Assembly (NCBI RefSeq): GCF_000213555.1
Contig: NZ_GL891988.1
Coordinates: 1 to 64,000 of the forward strand
Direction of reading: 5' to 3'
DNA from: Dysgonomonas gadei ATCC BAA-286
Lineage (GTDB): Bacteria; Bacteroidota; Bacteroidia; Bacteroidales; Dysgonomonadaceae
Length of the DNA stretch: 64,000 nucleotides
In this document: positions 45,631 to 53,903 of the stretch, piece by piece
Layout of the letters: each line of letters begins with the position of its first letter
Numbering within the stretch: the stretch's first letter is position 1
Position numbers and translations under genes: made by a program
Notes under the pieces: model-generated
Databases searched by the model: none
Seen by the model: only the letters and a program-made list of their open reading frames with translations
What the model was told of the DNA's origin: nothing

Positions 45631-46295
45631 AATCAATAATGAATGACAGTACATTCAGTGGTTTTGCACTGGCCGGAGGTACAGCTTTATCTTTATTGAT
45701 CGGGCACCGGAAAAGTATCGATCTGGATTTATTCACCACAAAAGAATTTAATCCGGTACAGCTGGAACAATATCTTCAGAAGAACTATACTTTTAAAGGT
45801 GATTTTCTGGAAGGCTATAGCCTGAAAGGAGAAGTTAATGGCATAAAGTTAGATTTCATTCGGCATGATTATCCGGATGTGGAGCCAAGAATACAGGAAG
45901 ACGGCGTACGACTGTACGGCCTGAAAGATATTGCCGCCATGAAGTTATCCGCTATTGGCGATAACGGGACCCGGCTGAAAGATTTTATCGATGTGGCTTA
46001 CCTGTCCGGCTATCTTTCGCTGAAAGAGATGCTGACGGCATTCGAAGCGAAATACCCGCAGACAAATCCGTACCGGGCACTTAAAGGGCTCAACTATTAC
46101 GATGATATCCGTTTCTCGGAAAGGATCAATTTGTTGGGAAAAGACTTCCGTTGGGAAGACATAGCGGCTCGCTTGACAGACATGACCCGGGAGGAAAACA
46201 AACGTTTCCCGCATCTGAAAGAAGAAGCTGCAGGTAAAGAAAAGAAACTACAGCAACCGGTTATACAGCCCAGGAAAAGAGGGAGGAGAATGTAA
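45585..46295 (+). CDS. AbiEii/AbiGii-type nucleotidyltransferase (toxin)
   Basis: The 236-residue protein has the family signature FSGFALAGGTALSLLIGHRK, then SIDLDLFTTKEFN (catalytic Gly-Gly and Asp-x-Asp), plus GLKDIAAMKLSAIGDNGTRL for the later motif. These enzymes modify or block tRNA and act as toxins of AbiE-type systems that stop phage infection and stabilise mobile DNA. The C-terminus is basic (IQPRKRGRRM). It ends convergently with the integrase, with a strong terminator between them. Confidence 0.85.
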   Translation: MLHTQTVEAGTYALLKSIMNDSTFSGFALAGGTALSLLIGHRKSIDLDLFTTKEFNPVQLEQYLQKNYTFKGDFLEGYSLKGEVNGIKLDFIRHDYPDVEPRIQEDGVRLYGLKDIAAMKLSAIGDNGTRLKDFIDVAYLSGYLSLKEMLTAFEAKYPQTNPYRALKGLNYYDDIRFSERINLLGKDFRWEDIAARLTDMTREENKRFPHLKEEAAGKEKKLQQPVIQPRKRGRRM

Positions 46296-46316
46296 ATTGC
46301 ACATTGCACATTGCAC
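46296..46316. repeat. Three tandem 7-bp repeats
   Basis: attgcac occurs three times in a row at 46296-46316, directly after the AbiEii stop codon and before the terminator. Slippage-prone; no function is apparent. Confidence 0.8.
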
Positions 46317-46326
46317 AAAGTATAAT

Positions 46327-46366
46327 AATGAAACGGATTGATTTTTTATAGTCAATCCGTTTCATT
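46327..46366. terminator. Bidirectional terminator between AbiEii and integrase
   Basis: A 15-bp perfect stem, aatgaaacggattga (46327-46341) with tcaatccgtttcatt (46352-46366), has a 10-base T-rich loop. T-rich sequence follows on both strands. The genes on either side converge on it. Confidence 0.85.
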
Positions 46367-46388
46367 TTACTATACATAAACAGTTTAC

Positions 46389-47735
46389 TTATTTTCGTAT
46401 GATGTATTTTGAGGGATCAACCGGATTGTTTTCCCTCTTTTTACGAATAAACATTGCTTTCTGCTTTTTACCGATACGCTTAATATTCCTATAGTCCGAT
46501 TCATCTCTGTCGGTATCAAGCTGATATGTATCTCCAATCTTGTCTGTCAGCGCTGCCATATCCTTACTGATCTTTTCGTTGGTTATTTTGGCGTATATTT
46601 GTGTGGTGGTAATACAAGAATGCCCCAGCATCTGAGAGACGGTTTCAATCGGCACTCCCTTTGATAAACAGACGGTTGTAGCAAACGAGTGTCTGGCCAT
46701 GTGCGTGGTAATCCGCTTAGTAATTCCACATAATTTAGCAATACGTTGCAGGCATCGGTTCATACTATCGCCAAAAGTGGGAACAGGAAATATATAATTA
46801 CTCCTGGCTACAAGACGGTACTGTTCAATCAATTTTTTGGCTACAGGAAGTAGCTTTACATAGAAAGTGGCATTGGTTTTCTTGCGTTTGGCAATCAGCC
46901 ATAATTCTCCGTCGAAAGAGGTTTGTATATCATCGAAAGTCAGTTTCTTGATATCGGAGTATGCCAATCCTGTAAAGGCTTGGAACACGAAAATATCCCG
47001 GACTTGCCGTTGCTTGTATCGGCGAAGTTCCACAGACATAAATCTTTTGAGTTCATCTTCTGTTAAATAACCTCTGTCACGGGTCTTGGCTTTGAACCGG
47101 AATCCGGCAAATGGATTAACGTGTATATATCCTTTACGTTGGGCAATGAGCATTATCTGCTTGAGCTTGGTTACAGCGGTAAGTAACGTACTTCCTGCCA
47201 GCTTGCGTTCTTCCAATAGGTAAGCATAATAATCTTCGATAAACTGGGGCTCTATTTCTTTGATTGGAATATCGGATAGATTGTACCTGTCACGAAGGAA
47301 CATCTCTATGCGTCTGCGATTAATAATTAGCTGTTCGTATGAGCCCTCGGTACGGTCTTTACCGACACGCTTGGCATAGCTTTCGTAAAATTCATCTGCA
47401 ATAGAGAAAAAGGTGCGGTAATCATCTCCGAAACCCAGATAAGCGTTCTTGACTTTTTCAGCGGAGACAAAATTATCTTTGTCACAGATATGTTGGTACT
47501 GCTTGCCGATCTGGGTTTTGATGTTGTCTAACTTCTGATTGATTTTTTGGGCTTCGAGGCTTTTGCCTGAGGCTTTGTTTGCTTTGGTATCCCACAACGA
47601 GGGTTTTATGTTTAGCTTACAGCTAAACTGGGATACACTTCCATTAACGGTAATTCTTCCCATAACGGGTGCTTTTCCTTCTTTCAGATTGTTCTTTTTC
47701 AGGTAGAACAGAACCTTGAATGTACTTCTTGCCAT
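46389..47735 (-). CDS. Tyrosine recombinase/integrase of the island
   Basis: The 448-residue protein is a full Bacteroidota tyrosine integrase. It starts with an arm-binding domain (STFKVLFYLKKNNLKEGKAP, where a conserved MxRSTFKV-type start is usual), then a SAM-like core-binding domain (about 100-210). The catalytic domain has the first Arg-region FQAFTGLAYSDIKKLTFDDI, HMARHSF (His-x-x-Arg) and LGHSCITTTQIYAKI (His and nucleophile Tyr). No defect is seen. It lies next to the right junction, as expected for the element's own integrase. Confidence 0.95.
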   Translation of the reverse strand: MARSTFKVLFYLKKNNLKEGKAPVMGRITVNGSVSQFSCKLNIKPSLWDTKANKASGKSLEAQKINQKLDNIKTQIGKQYQHICDKDNFVSAEKVKNAYLGFGDDYRTFFSIADEFYESYAKRVGKDRTEGSYEQLIINRRRIEMFLRDRYNLSDIPIKEIEPQFIEDYYAYLLEERKLAGSTLLTAVTKLKQIMLIAQRKGYIHVNPFAGFRFKAKTRDRGYLTEDELKRFMSVELRRYKQRQVRDIFVFQAFTGLAYSDIKKLTFDDIQTSFDGELWLIAKRKKTNATFYVKLLPVAKKLIEQYRLVARSNYIFPVPTFGDSMNRCLQRIAKLCGITKRITTHMARHSFATTVCLSKGVPIETVSQMLGHSCITTTQIYAKITNEKISKDMAALTDKIGDTYQLDTDRDESDYRNIKRIGKKQKAMFIRKKRENNPVDPSKYIIRK

Positions 47736-47754
47736 AACTCTAATTTTTTAATTA

Positions 47755-47762
47755 CAAATTTA
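47755..47762 (-). promoter_or_regulatory. -7 element of the integrase promoter
   Basis: On the minus strand TAAATTTG fits TAnnTTTG and lies 19 bp upstream of the integrase ATG. No clear -33 TTTG at the expected spacing. Two tgcaaa-type repeats sit farther upstream (about 47788-47805). Confidence 0.4.
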
Positions 47763-47849
47763 GTTTATTTAGAGTTATCCGGTGCTATGCAAAATTATGC
47801 AAACTGTTGTATAAAAGCACATTAAAGTCAATAATCAAAATTGTGCTCA

Positions 47850-47865
47850 GGTAACGATTTGGTAA
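47850..47865. repeat. 16-bp direct repeat, right copy
   Basis: ggtaacgatttggtaa is identical to 14367-14382. It lies 115 bp upstream of the integrase start and about 128 bp inside the right junction core. Confidence 0.55.
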
Positions 47866-47978
47866 CTGAACTCGCCGTCATCTTTGCTTTTTTATGCGTT
47901 TATTCCCAAAATATCAAAAAGAACCGTTATTATAATCCGCTGATTAAGTTCTTGTTACCTTCTTTTGCTTTGCCTCTC

Positions 47979-48977
47979 TCAAATGTCTGCTGTTTCTTTC
48001 AAGTACTCGTTCATTTTTTGATTCGTATGGATAGGTAACAATTTTCCATTCTCTAATCCTTCATACTTTTTCAGAATGGATAAAGGAACATCCAGTAATG
48101 GAATATTTGCCTAAACAGAAGATTTCTGTCGAGTTAGTTGTATCCACTTCTGCCCGAAACCGTCTTCGATAATATTTTCTTCTATTAGATTTGCTGCATC
48201 AATGTAAGCCAATCCGGTAAAAATCTGGAATAAAAATACATCTCGAACTTCTTCCAGTCGTGGCACATCAAATTTCTTGTTCATCAATCTCTTTATTTCA
48301 GGTTCAATAAGAAATTCTTTTTTTACAGGTTTGTATCCCAACGTGTAATCATCAAAAGGGTCAACAGTAATATATCTGTTCTTAAGCGCGTTGGTGATAA
48401 TCTGTTTAAGATAGCGTAAATGTTTGACAGTAGAATTATGTCCACACTTGCAAATGGATTTCAGATAAACCTCATAGTCCGTTACAAACTGGAAATCGAC
48501 ATCCCGGATCGGCATATCTTCTTTCTTATATTTATATACCATAAAATCCCCGACACGTTTTCTGGTTGCCAGATATTTGGAAAGGGTAGTATCCCGAATT
48601 GTCTTTCCGACAAGATTCCGTTTCTGTTCTACTTTAATATCATAGAGAGAAAGTACTGTGTTTTTGCGTATATCTTTACCAAGATATGTGTTACGAAGTT
48701 TATCCGGTGTAACATAACCGTCTTTTTCCAAAATTGCTTTATACTGATTATCCAAAGCGATCTTGATTTGATCTAAAGCATCATTGATCTTTTTTGCTTC
48801 TTTGGTTCTACCAATAGCCTTGCCCAACGGGCTCCACATTTCAGGATCAACAAACATCTTGGAACTAAACTCTGCAGTTTCTCTGCTAATAGTGATCCTA
48901 ACCATAATATTGGCTAGTCCATCTTTGTTTAAGTCTCTCTTTCTGATTAAAAAAAGGATTCGATACGTACTCTTCAT
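47979..48977 (-). pseudogene. Tyrosine integrase, N-terminal part, with internal TAG and 3' truncation
   Basis: Starting at ATG 48977 the 288-residue frame is an ordinary integrase N-terminus (STYRILFLIRKRDLNKDGLA, then the core-binding and first catalytic Arg region with LFQIFTGLAYIDAANLIEEN). A TAG at 48111-48113 follows QKSSV; the same frame then runs on as ANIPLLDVPLSILKKYEGLE and NQKMNEYLKETADI to a TGA at 47979. The catalytic His, Arg and Tyr are missing. These are present in the fragment at 14055-14326, on the same strand and continuing at the same residues. Confidence 0.88.
47985..48013. repeat. Right copy of the 29-bp junction repeat (attachment-like)
   Basis: Matches 14286-14314 at 23 of 29 positions, with the identical 10-bp core tttctttcaa at 47993-48002. 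Confidence 0.5.
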
Positions 48978-49096
48978 AACTCATTCTTTTAAATGATTTG
49001 ACAAAATTATTCACTATCACTTAAAGAATGAAGCTCTCTAAAAAGCCAAGTTAGGTCATTGTAAGTCATTATATACCAGCGATTAATTTGCTTAAT

Positions 49097-49140
49097 CGTG
49101 AGTAAAATTTGAGTCTTAGGTTTACTCACGTTTTACTCAC
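49097..49140. repeat. Inverted and direct repeats upstream of the split integrase
   Basis: cgtgagtaaa (49097-49106) and tttactcacg (49121-49130) form a perfect 10-bp inverted repeat, and tttactcac recurs at 49132-49140. Between a tRNA gene and an integrase, such repeats are candidates for integrase or excisionase binding. Confidence 0.55.
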
Positions 49141-49180
49141 TCAACCGCTGTCCTAAACTGGCTTTTACTGTCTGAGGGTA

Positions 49181-49220
49181 GAATAAAAAAAGTCTGCTAA
49201 TCTACTGACTAACAGACTTT
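49181..49220 (-). terminator. Rho-independent terminator after tRNA-Val
   Basis: A hairpin with 10-12-bp arms (aaagtctgctaat with gactaacagacttt, wobble-tolerant) is followed on the minus strand by TTTTTTTATTC. It is 48 bp past the tRNA 3' end. Confidence 0.78.
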
Positions 49221-49267
49221 ATGTCTTTAATTGGCATTTTGTGGCTTTTGACCTTTTTGCCATTTTG

Positions 49268-49342
49268 TGGGCGTTGACGGATTCGAACCGCCGACCCTCT
49301 GCTTGTAAGGCAGATGCTCTGAACCAGCTGAGCTAAACGCCC
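49268..49342 (-). tRNA. tRNA-Val (anticodon UAC)
   Basis: The 75-nt cloverleaf folds fully: acceptor GGGCGTT/AACGCCC with discriminator A, D-arm GCTC/GAGC, anticodon arm TCTGC/GCAGA with loop CTTACAA (anticodon TAC), 5-nt variable loop, and T-arm GGCGG/CCGTC with TTCGAAT (one G-T pair). CCA is not encoded. tRNA genes are common integration targets; an integrase gene lies 291 bp downstream of its 3' end, on the same strand. Confidence 0.95.
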
Positions 49343-49547
49343 CTATTGGGGATGCATTTTCTCCCAAATGCGATGCAAAGATATAGCTTTTTTCAATATT
49401 ACAAAACATTTGAAATCTTTTTTTGAAAAATATTTTGAAACGAAATGACTTCAAGCATTTTAAAATCTTAATTTTTATCAATTAGCTAAGTAGATTGCAA
49501 AGATTTAACTAATTTCGCAGCAACTATAAATATATGACTTTAAAACG

Positions 49548-49982
49548 ATGAACGTAAAAATTATAAATAAATCACACCATCCGCTACCCGAATATGCAAC
49601 ACCTTATTCTGCCGGAGTAGATTTGAGAGCAAACATTACGGAACCTGTAACATTGAAGCCGTTGGAACGCACTCTTATTCCAACCGGCCTGTATTTGGAA
49701 TTACCGCAAGGATACGAAGCTCAGATACGTCCCCGCAGCGGGCTGGCTTTCAAGCACGGACTCACGGTATTAAATTCCCCTGGCACTATCGATGCAGACT
49801 ACCGTGGCGAGATTTGTGTCATCCTTGTCAACTTATCAAATGATGAGTTTGTTATAAACGATGGTGAGCGCATTTGCCAAATGGTTATAGCTTCGCATGA
49901 GCAAGTACTCTGGGAAGAGGTGGAGGCAATTAACGAAACGGAGCGCGGAGCCGGAGGCTTTGGCCATACAGGAAAACAGTAA
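49548..49982 (+). CDS. dut: dUTP diphosphatase
   Basis: The 144-residue trimeric dUTPase hydrolyses dUTP to dUMP, keeping uracil out of DNA and feeding thymidylate synthesis. All five motifs are seen: AGVDLRAN, PRSGLA, GTIDADYRGEICVI, GERICQMV and the C-terminal arm RGAGGFGHTGK. Length is standard. It starts a plus-strand run with the TPR protein and DUF4292 lipoprotein, 23 bp before the TPR gene. A TAATTTCG box (49509-49516) resembles a -7 element. Confidence 0.97.
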   Translation: MNVKIINKSHHPLPEYATPYSAGVDLRANITEPVTLKPLERTLIPTGLYLELPQGYEAQIRPRSGLAFKHGLTVLNSPGTIDADYRGEICVILVNLSNDEFVINDGERICQMVIASHEQVLWEEVEAINETERGAGGFGHTGKQ

Positions 49983-50005
49983 TATTCAGAAACGTCATTT
50001 TTGAT

Positions 50006-51760
50006 ATGCATAAAAAAGTACGTGTTTTTTATTTAATCTTACTTGTCATCGCAGGCAATCTTACCTCTTTTGCTCAAAACAGTCAAATACCCAGCCCGAT
50101 TGCAGAGAAACTTTCTGTCGACAACAGTCGTAAATTCGACTATTTCTTTTATGAGGCAATGAATGCCAAAGCGACCAATCAATACGATGCGGTTTTTGAC
50201 TATCTCAAATACTGTATGGCTATCGATTCTACAAATGCCAATGTATTGTATGAACTCGGCAATTACTATAATTCTATTGAAAGTAAGAATAAAGCTATCG
50301 ATTATTATCGTAGGGCCACAGTATATGATAGCGACAACTATTACTACAATATGGCATATGGAAGCATGTGTCTCGAGTTTAAGCAATATAGCGATGCCAT
50401 AGAACAATTCGAAAAATTAGTAGCCAAAGACCCCGACAATACGGATTTATATATCTACCTATCTGAGTCGTACCGTATGGACGGCAATTTGAAAAACGCC
50501 ATATCGACACTGGACAAACTGGAGCAGATAGTAGGAATGAACGAAAAAATAAGCCTCCAGAAATATCAGCTATATACAATGATGAAGCAGGAAAAACAAG
50601 CTTTTGCTGAAATACAGAAGTATATAGACAAATATCCTCACGAAATCAAGTATCAAATACTTCTCGGAGATTTATATTTACAGGCAGGGAAAACGCAGGA
50701 AGCGTACATGGTATACAGCCGTGCCAAATCAATCGACCCTGACGACCCCTACCTCATTTCGTCTATGGCCGAATACTACCAGCAGATGGGCAACAAGGAT
50801 GCTGCAGAAAACGAATTACATATAGCTCTTGTTAGTCCTAAAATGGACATCGATACTAAACTGTCAATCCTAGCGCAGTATGTAGGTACGCTGCAAAGGA
50901 CGCAAAAAGATACGCAGGCAGCTAACGCCTTGTTCGATACACTGATGATACAGCATCCGCAAGAACCGAAACTCAACCTGATGTACGGCAATCTTTTGAT
51001 GATGCAAAATAAAAAGGAGGAATCCCGTTTTCAATATCAGCTGTTTGCAGAAGCCAACCCGACCAACCCTGTTGGATGGGAACAGATGCTATATACCACT
51101 TTCCCTGACAGCATCGATTTATCCATAAAGGTATGCGAACAAGCACTCACCTATATCACCGACCAGCCACAGTTCTATTTCTATTTAGGAGTCTCCCAAT
51201 ATATGAAAGAGAATTATAAGGACGCGCTCGCGGCTCTGCAAAAAGGAGTAGTATATGTAGATGAGAACAATACAAAGCTTTTGGCTGATTTCTACGGACA
51301 GATAGGAGACCTTTATTATCAGATGGAAAAACGCGACAGTGCATTTGTTATCTACGATAAGGCTCTTTCCTACGATCCGAATAACCTGGGTGTGCTGAAC
51401 AATTATAGTTATTATTTGTCTTTAGTAAAAAAAGATCTCGACAAAGCGGAACGAATGAGTAGTATCACTGTAAAAGCCGAACCTTCGAACCCAACATATC
51501 TGGATACATACGGCTGGGTATTATTTGAGCAGGGAGCTTATACCATCGCTAAAATTTATATCGAGAATGCCATAAAGTACAGCCAGGAAAAGAAGGAAGA
51601 GGTTAGCGCCGAAGTTCTGGAACACTATGGCGATGTATTATACAAAACGAATGAACCCGATAAAGCCTTGGAATATTGGGAAAAAGCAAAGGAAAAAGGG
51701 GATAGCAAGTCTAAAACCCTTGAGAAGAAAATAGAAACAAAAACTTTTATTGCTGAATAA
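50006..51760 (+). CDS. Tetratricopeptide-repeat protein (exported)
   Basis: The 584-residue protein has a signal peptide (MHKKVRVFYLILLVIAGNLT to about 24) followed by around a dozen TPR units, for example ALKYCMAIDSTNANVLYELG-like, AIEQFEKLVAKDPDNTDLYI and SYDPNNLGVLNNYSYYLSLV, ending in a lysine/glutamate-rich helix. TPR arrays build scaffolds for protein complexes. It sits in the periplasm or on the inner face of the outer membrane. It overlaps the DUF4292 lipoprotein gene by one base (TAATG), so the two are translated together. Confidence 0.88.
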   Translation: MHKKVRVFYLILLVIAGNLTSFAQNSQIPSPIAEKLSVDNSRKFDYFFYEAMNAKATNQYDAVFDYLKYCMAIDSTNANVLYELGNYYNSIESKNKAIDYYRRATVYDSDNYYYNMAYGSMCLEFKQYSDAIEQFEKLVAKDPDNTDLYIYLSESYRMDGNLKNAISTLDKLEQIVGMNEKISLQKYQLYTMMKQEKQAFAEIQKYIDKYPHEIKYQILLGDLYLQAGKTQEAYMVYSRAKSIDPDDPYLISSMAEYYQQMGNKDAAENELHIALVSPKMDIDTKLSILAQYVGTLQRTQKDTQAANALFDTLMIQHPQEPKLNLMYGNLLMMQNKKEESRFQYQLFAEANPTNPVGWEQMLYTTFPDSIDLSIKVCEQALTYITDQPQFYFYLGVSQYMKENYKDALAALQKGVVYVDENNTKLLADFYGQIGDLYYQMEKRDSAFVIYDKALSYDPNNLGVLNNYSYYLSLVKKDLDKAERMSSITVKAEPSNPTYLDTYGWVLFEQGAYTIAKIYIENAIKYSQEKKEEVSAEVLEHYGDVLYKTNEPDKALEYWEKAKEKGDSKSKTLEKKIETKTFIAE

Positions 51761-52608
51761 TGAGACTAAACGGATTAAATAAAATAGCTGTACTACTGTT
51801 CATCATATCCGCATTATTTGCAGGAAGCAGTTGTAAATCGAAAAAAATAATTACCACAGGTGGAACTCTGGAAGAAAAGTCGCATAACCGTATAATTGAA
51901 GACGCATTATTCTCGGAAGTTAAGTTCAAAACGCTAACCACCAAAGGAAATGTCGAATTCAAAGCCGGTAATTCTTCCCAAAAAGTACCTGCCGTATTCA
52001 AAATGGTAAAGGACAGTATATTACAGGTGTCGATCCGGATTCCTATACTCGGTGGAGAAGCCATGAGATTGACCATCACTCCTGATAGTATCTTTATGGT
52101 AGACAGGATGAAAAAACAATATATTGCAGAACGTTTCAAAGATTCGAAAGCTATAGCCGGTTTCGACTTCAACTTTTATAATTTACAGGCTTTATTCACC
52201 AACAAATTATTTATTCCGGGCAATCGGGAGGTAACTGAAAAAGACTTTCAGAAGTATGATATATCGTCGGCAAACGATGTATACATGCTGAAGACAAAAG
52301 GAAAAGGCGATTTGTTATACAACTTTGCTGTAGATGCCACCAACCATGTGGCTTCAACATTGATCTACAATGAAAAGAAAAAGATAACCCTGCAATGGTC
52401 TTACAATGATTTCATCAAAGACAACAATCTGGTATATCCGACTAACATGCAGGCTAAGGTCGATGTTGCAAAAAGGCGTGTCGACATTAATATCACATAT
52501 GACAAATTGGAAATAGACAAGAGTTTCAGTATAGATAATTCCATATCGCCTAAATATACCAAAGTGGATTTCTCTGATCTTATAGGCACATATATCAAAA
52601 AGAAATGA
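51760..52608 (+). CDS. DUF4292 lipoprotein
   Basis: The 282-residue protein has the lipobox AGSSC25 and then KSKKI. The body has beta-rich repeats typical of the DUF4292 family (FKTLTTKGNVEFKAGNSSQK, VSIRIPILGGEAMRLTITPD, DSIFMVDRMKKQYIAERF), with a C-terminal DLIGTYIKKK. The fold is probably related to LolA/LolB-type lipid-binding beta-barrels; this is inferred from strand pattern. Gene order TPR-DUF4292-EnvC is conserved in the phylum. It overlaps the EnvC-like gene by 4 bp. Confidence 0.82.
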   Translation: MRLNGLNKIAVLLFIISALFAGSSCKSKKIITTGGTLEEKSHNRIIEDALFSEVKFKTLTTKGNVEFKAGNSSQKVPAVFKMVKDSILQVSIRIPILGGEAMRLTITPDSIFMVDRMKKQYIAERFKDSKAIAGFDFNFYNLQALFTNKLFIPGNREVTEKDFQKYDISSANDVYMLKTKGKGDLLYNFAVDATNHVASTLIYNEKKKITLQWSYNDFIKDNNLVYPTNMQAKVDVAKRRVDINITYDKLEIDKSFSIDNSISPKYTKVDFSDLIGTYIKKK

Positions 52609-53888
52609 GAGTAGCAGCTTTTCTCTTTATTCTCCTTATCAGCATTTGTTCTTTCGCTCAAAATTCGAAAATAAAAGAACTCGAGCAGCAAAGGAAGAAC
52701 GCCCTGCGTGAAATATCGAACACCGACAAACTGCTGAAAGAGACTAAAAGAAGCACTACTACCTTACTGGACAGAATACAGCTTATATCCAACCAGATAT
52801 TCTCACGGCAAAAAGTATTAGACCTTCTGGGGCAGGAAATAACAGGTATAAATGCAGAAGAAAAACGGATCGAATCCGAAATAACGATACTTGAAGCCGA
52901 GCTTAAAGACAAGCAGAAAAACTACTCGAAAGCTATTGATGGAATGCTTCAAAACCGCCAAAGCGAGAATAAAATGCTTTTTGTTCTTTCCGGAAAATCT
53001 TTGACAGAATCGTACCGGAGGCTCCGTTACCTGCGCGACTACTCGGAATGGAGAAAAGAACAGGCCACAGAAATTAAAGATAAAAGTGCAAAATTAAAAG
53101 AGCGAAAAGAAGCGCTAATAAAAACGAAACAGGAAAAAACAGCCTTATTAGGACAGCGCAATACGGAGCAGGAAAACTTAAAGAAGGAAGAAACAAACTA
53201 CCAGACAGAAGTCAGTGAAGCACAGAAAAAGCAAAAAGACCTGCAAAAAATACTGACTCAAAAACGCCAGCAGGCAGAGGCCCTCGACAGGCAGATAGCT
53301 AAATTGATAGCCGAAGAGGTTGCCCGTCAGGAGCGGGAAGCAAAACGTATAGCCGCTGAAAAAGCCCGCGCTGAAGCTGCAAAAAGAACCTCGAAGAAAA
53401 GCGGATCTACCACAACCACTGTGACACCGCCTAAAGAGGATGCAGCTAAAGTCGTAGCAACACCCGAAAACATAGCTTTGTCAAACAACTTCGCTTCGAA
53501 CAGGGGAAGACTCCCTTATCCGATAACAGGCAATTATACCATAACCACACGATTCGGTTCTCATCAGCACAGCCGTTTCGTTACCACATCGAGCAGCGGG
53601 ATAGATATTCAGTCGCAATCGGGAGCCGAGGCCAAATCCGTCTTCAATGGCGAAGTGACTTATGTCGCGGCCATACCGGGATACAACACCTGTATTATTG
53701 TGCGTCACGGAAACTATTATACATTCTACGGAAATATACAAAGTATATATGTAAAGCAAGGTGACAAGGTAAAAACAGGCCAGTCGCTCGGCAAAGTATA
53801 TACAGATGCGGATACAGGCTTTTCTCAGCTGCATTTCCAGTTGTGGCAGGGGACCAACAAGCTCAATCCTGAACCTTGGTTGAGATAA
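52605..53888 (+). CDS. EnvC-like murein hydrolase activator with degenerate M23 domain
   Basis: The 427-residue protein has a signal peptide, long coiled coils (about 20-240, QQRKNALREISNTDKLLKET, then QKKQKDLQKILTQKRQQAEA) and a C-terminal LytM/M23 domain (about 320-427, SSGIDIQSQSGAEAKSVFNG, then SQLHFQLWQGTNKLNPEPWL). In active M23 enzymes a His precedes the Gly-x-Asp motif and the last strand has His-x-His. Here the first His is Ser and the first His of the pair is Gln. It is thus likely a non-catalytic activator of an amidase, as EnvC is. It acts in cell division and envelope maintenance. Confidence 0.88.
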   Translation: MRVAAFLFILLISICSFAQNSKIKELEQQRKNALREISNTDKLLKETKRSTTTLLDRIQLISNQIFSRQKVLDLLGQEITGINAEEKRIESEITILEAELKDKQKNYSKAIDGMLQNRQSENKMLFVLSGKSLTESYRRLRYLRDYSEWRKEQATEIKDKSAKLKERKEALIKTKQEKTALLGQRNTEQENLKKEETNYQTEVSEAQKKQKDLQKILTQKRQQAEALDRQIAKLIAEEVARQEREAKRIAAEKARAEAAKRTSKKSGSTTTTVTPPKEDAAKVVATPENIALSNNFASNRGRLPYPITGNYTITTRFGSHQHSRFVTTSSSGIDIQSQSGAEAKSVFNGEVTYVAAIPGYNTCIIVRHGNYYTFYGNIQSIYVKQGDKVKTGQSLGKVYTDADTGFSQLHFQLWQGTNKLNPEPWLR

Positions 53889-53903
53889 CGTAACCGGACT
53901 GCT

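Larger units (their letters stand above)
14294..48002. mobile_element. Candidate integrative element carrying a complete PUL
   Basis: The 33.7-kb block carries an HTCS-controlled glycan PUL, a MobB/MobC mobilization module, DUF3408 and HTH genes, a DUF6922/AbiEii pair and, next to the right junction, an intact tyrosine integrase. Its borders are the two halves of a different integrase gene in matching order and strand, with a related 29-bp sequence at both junctions. These features are seen directly. That this was one insertion event is inferred; the imperfect junction repeat and the MITE-like sequence at 40.2 kb leave room for a stepwise history. Confidence 0.45.

Noticed and set aside
49233..49278. 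Repeat of about 20 bp at the tRNA-Val 3' end (cattttgtggc... twice, 26 bp apart)
   Set aside because: Local and imperfect; a true tRNA att repeat would lie at the far end of an element, not beside the tRNA.
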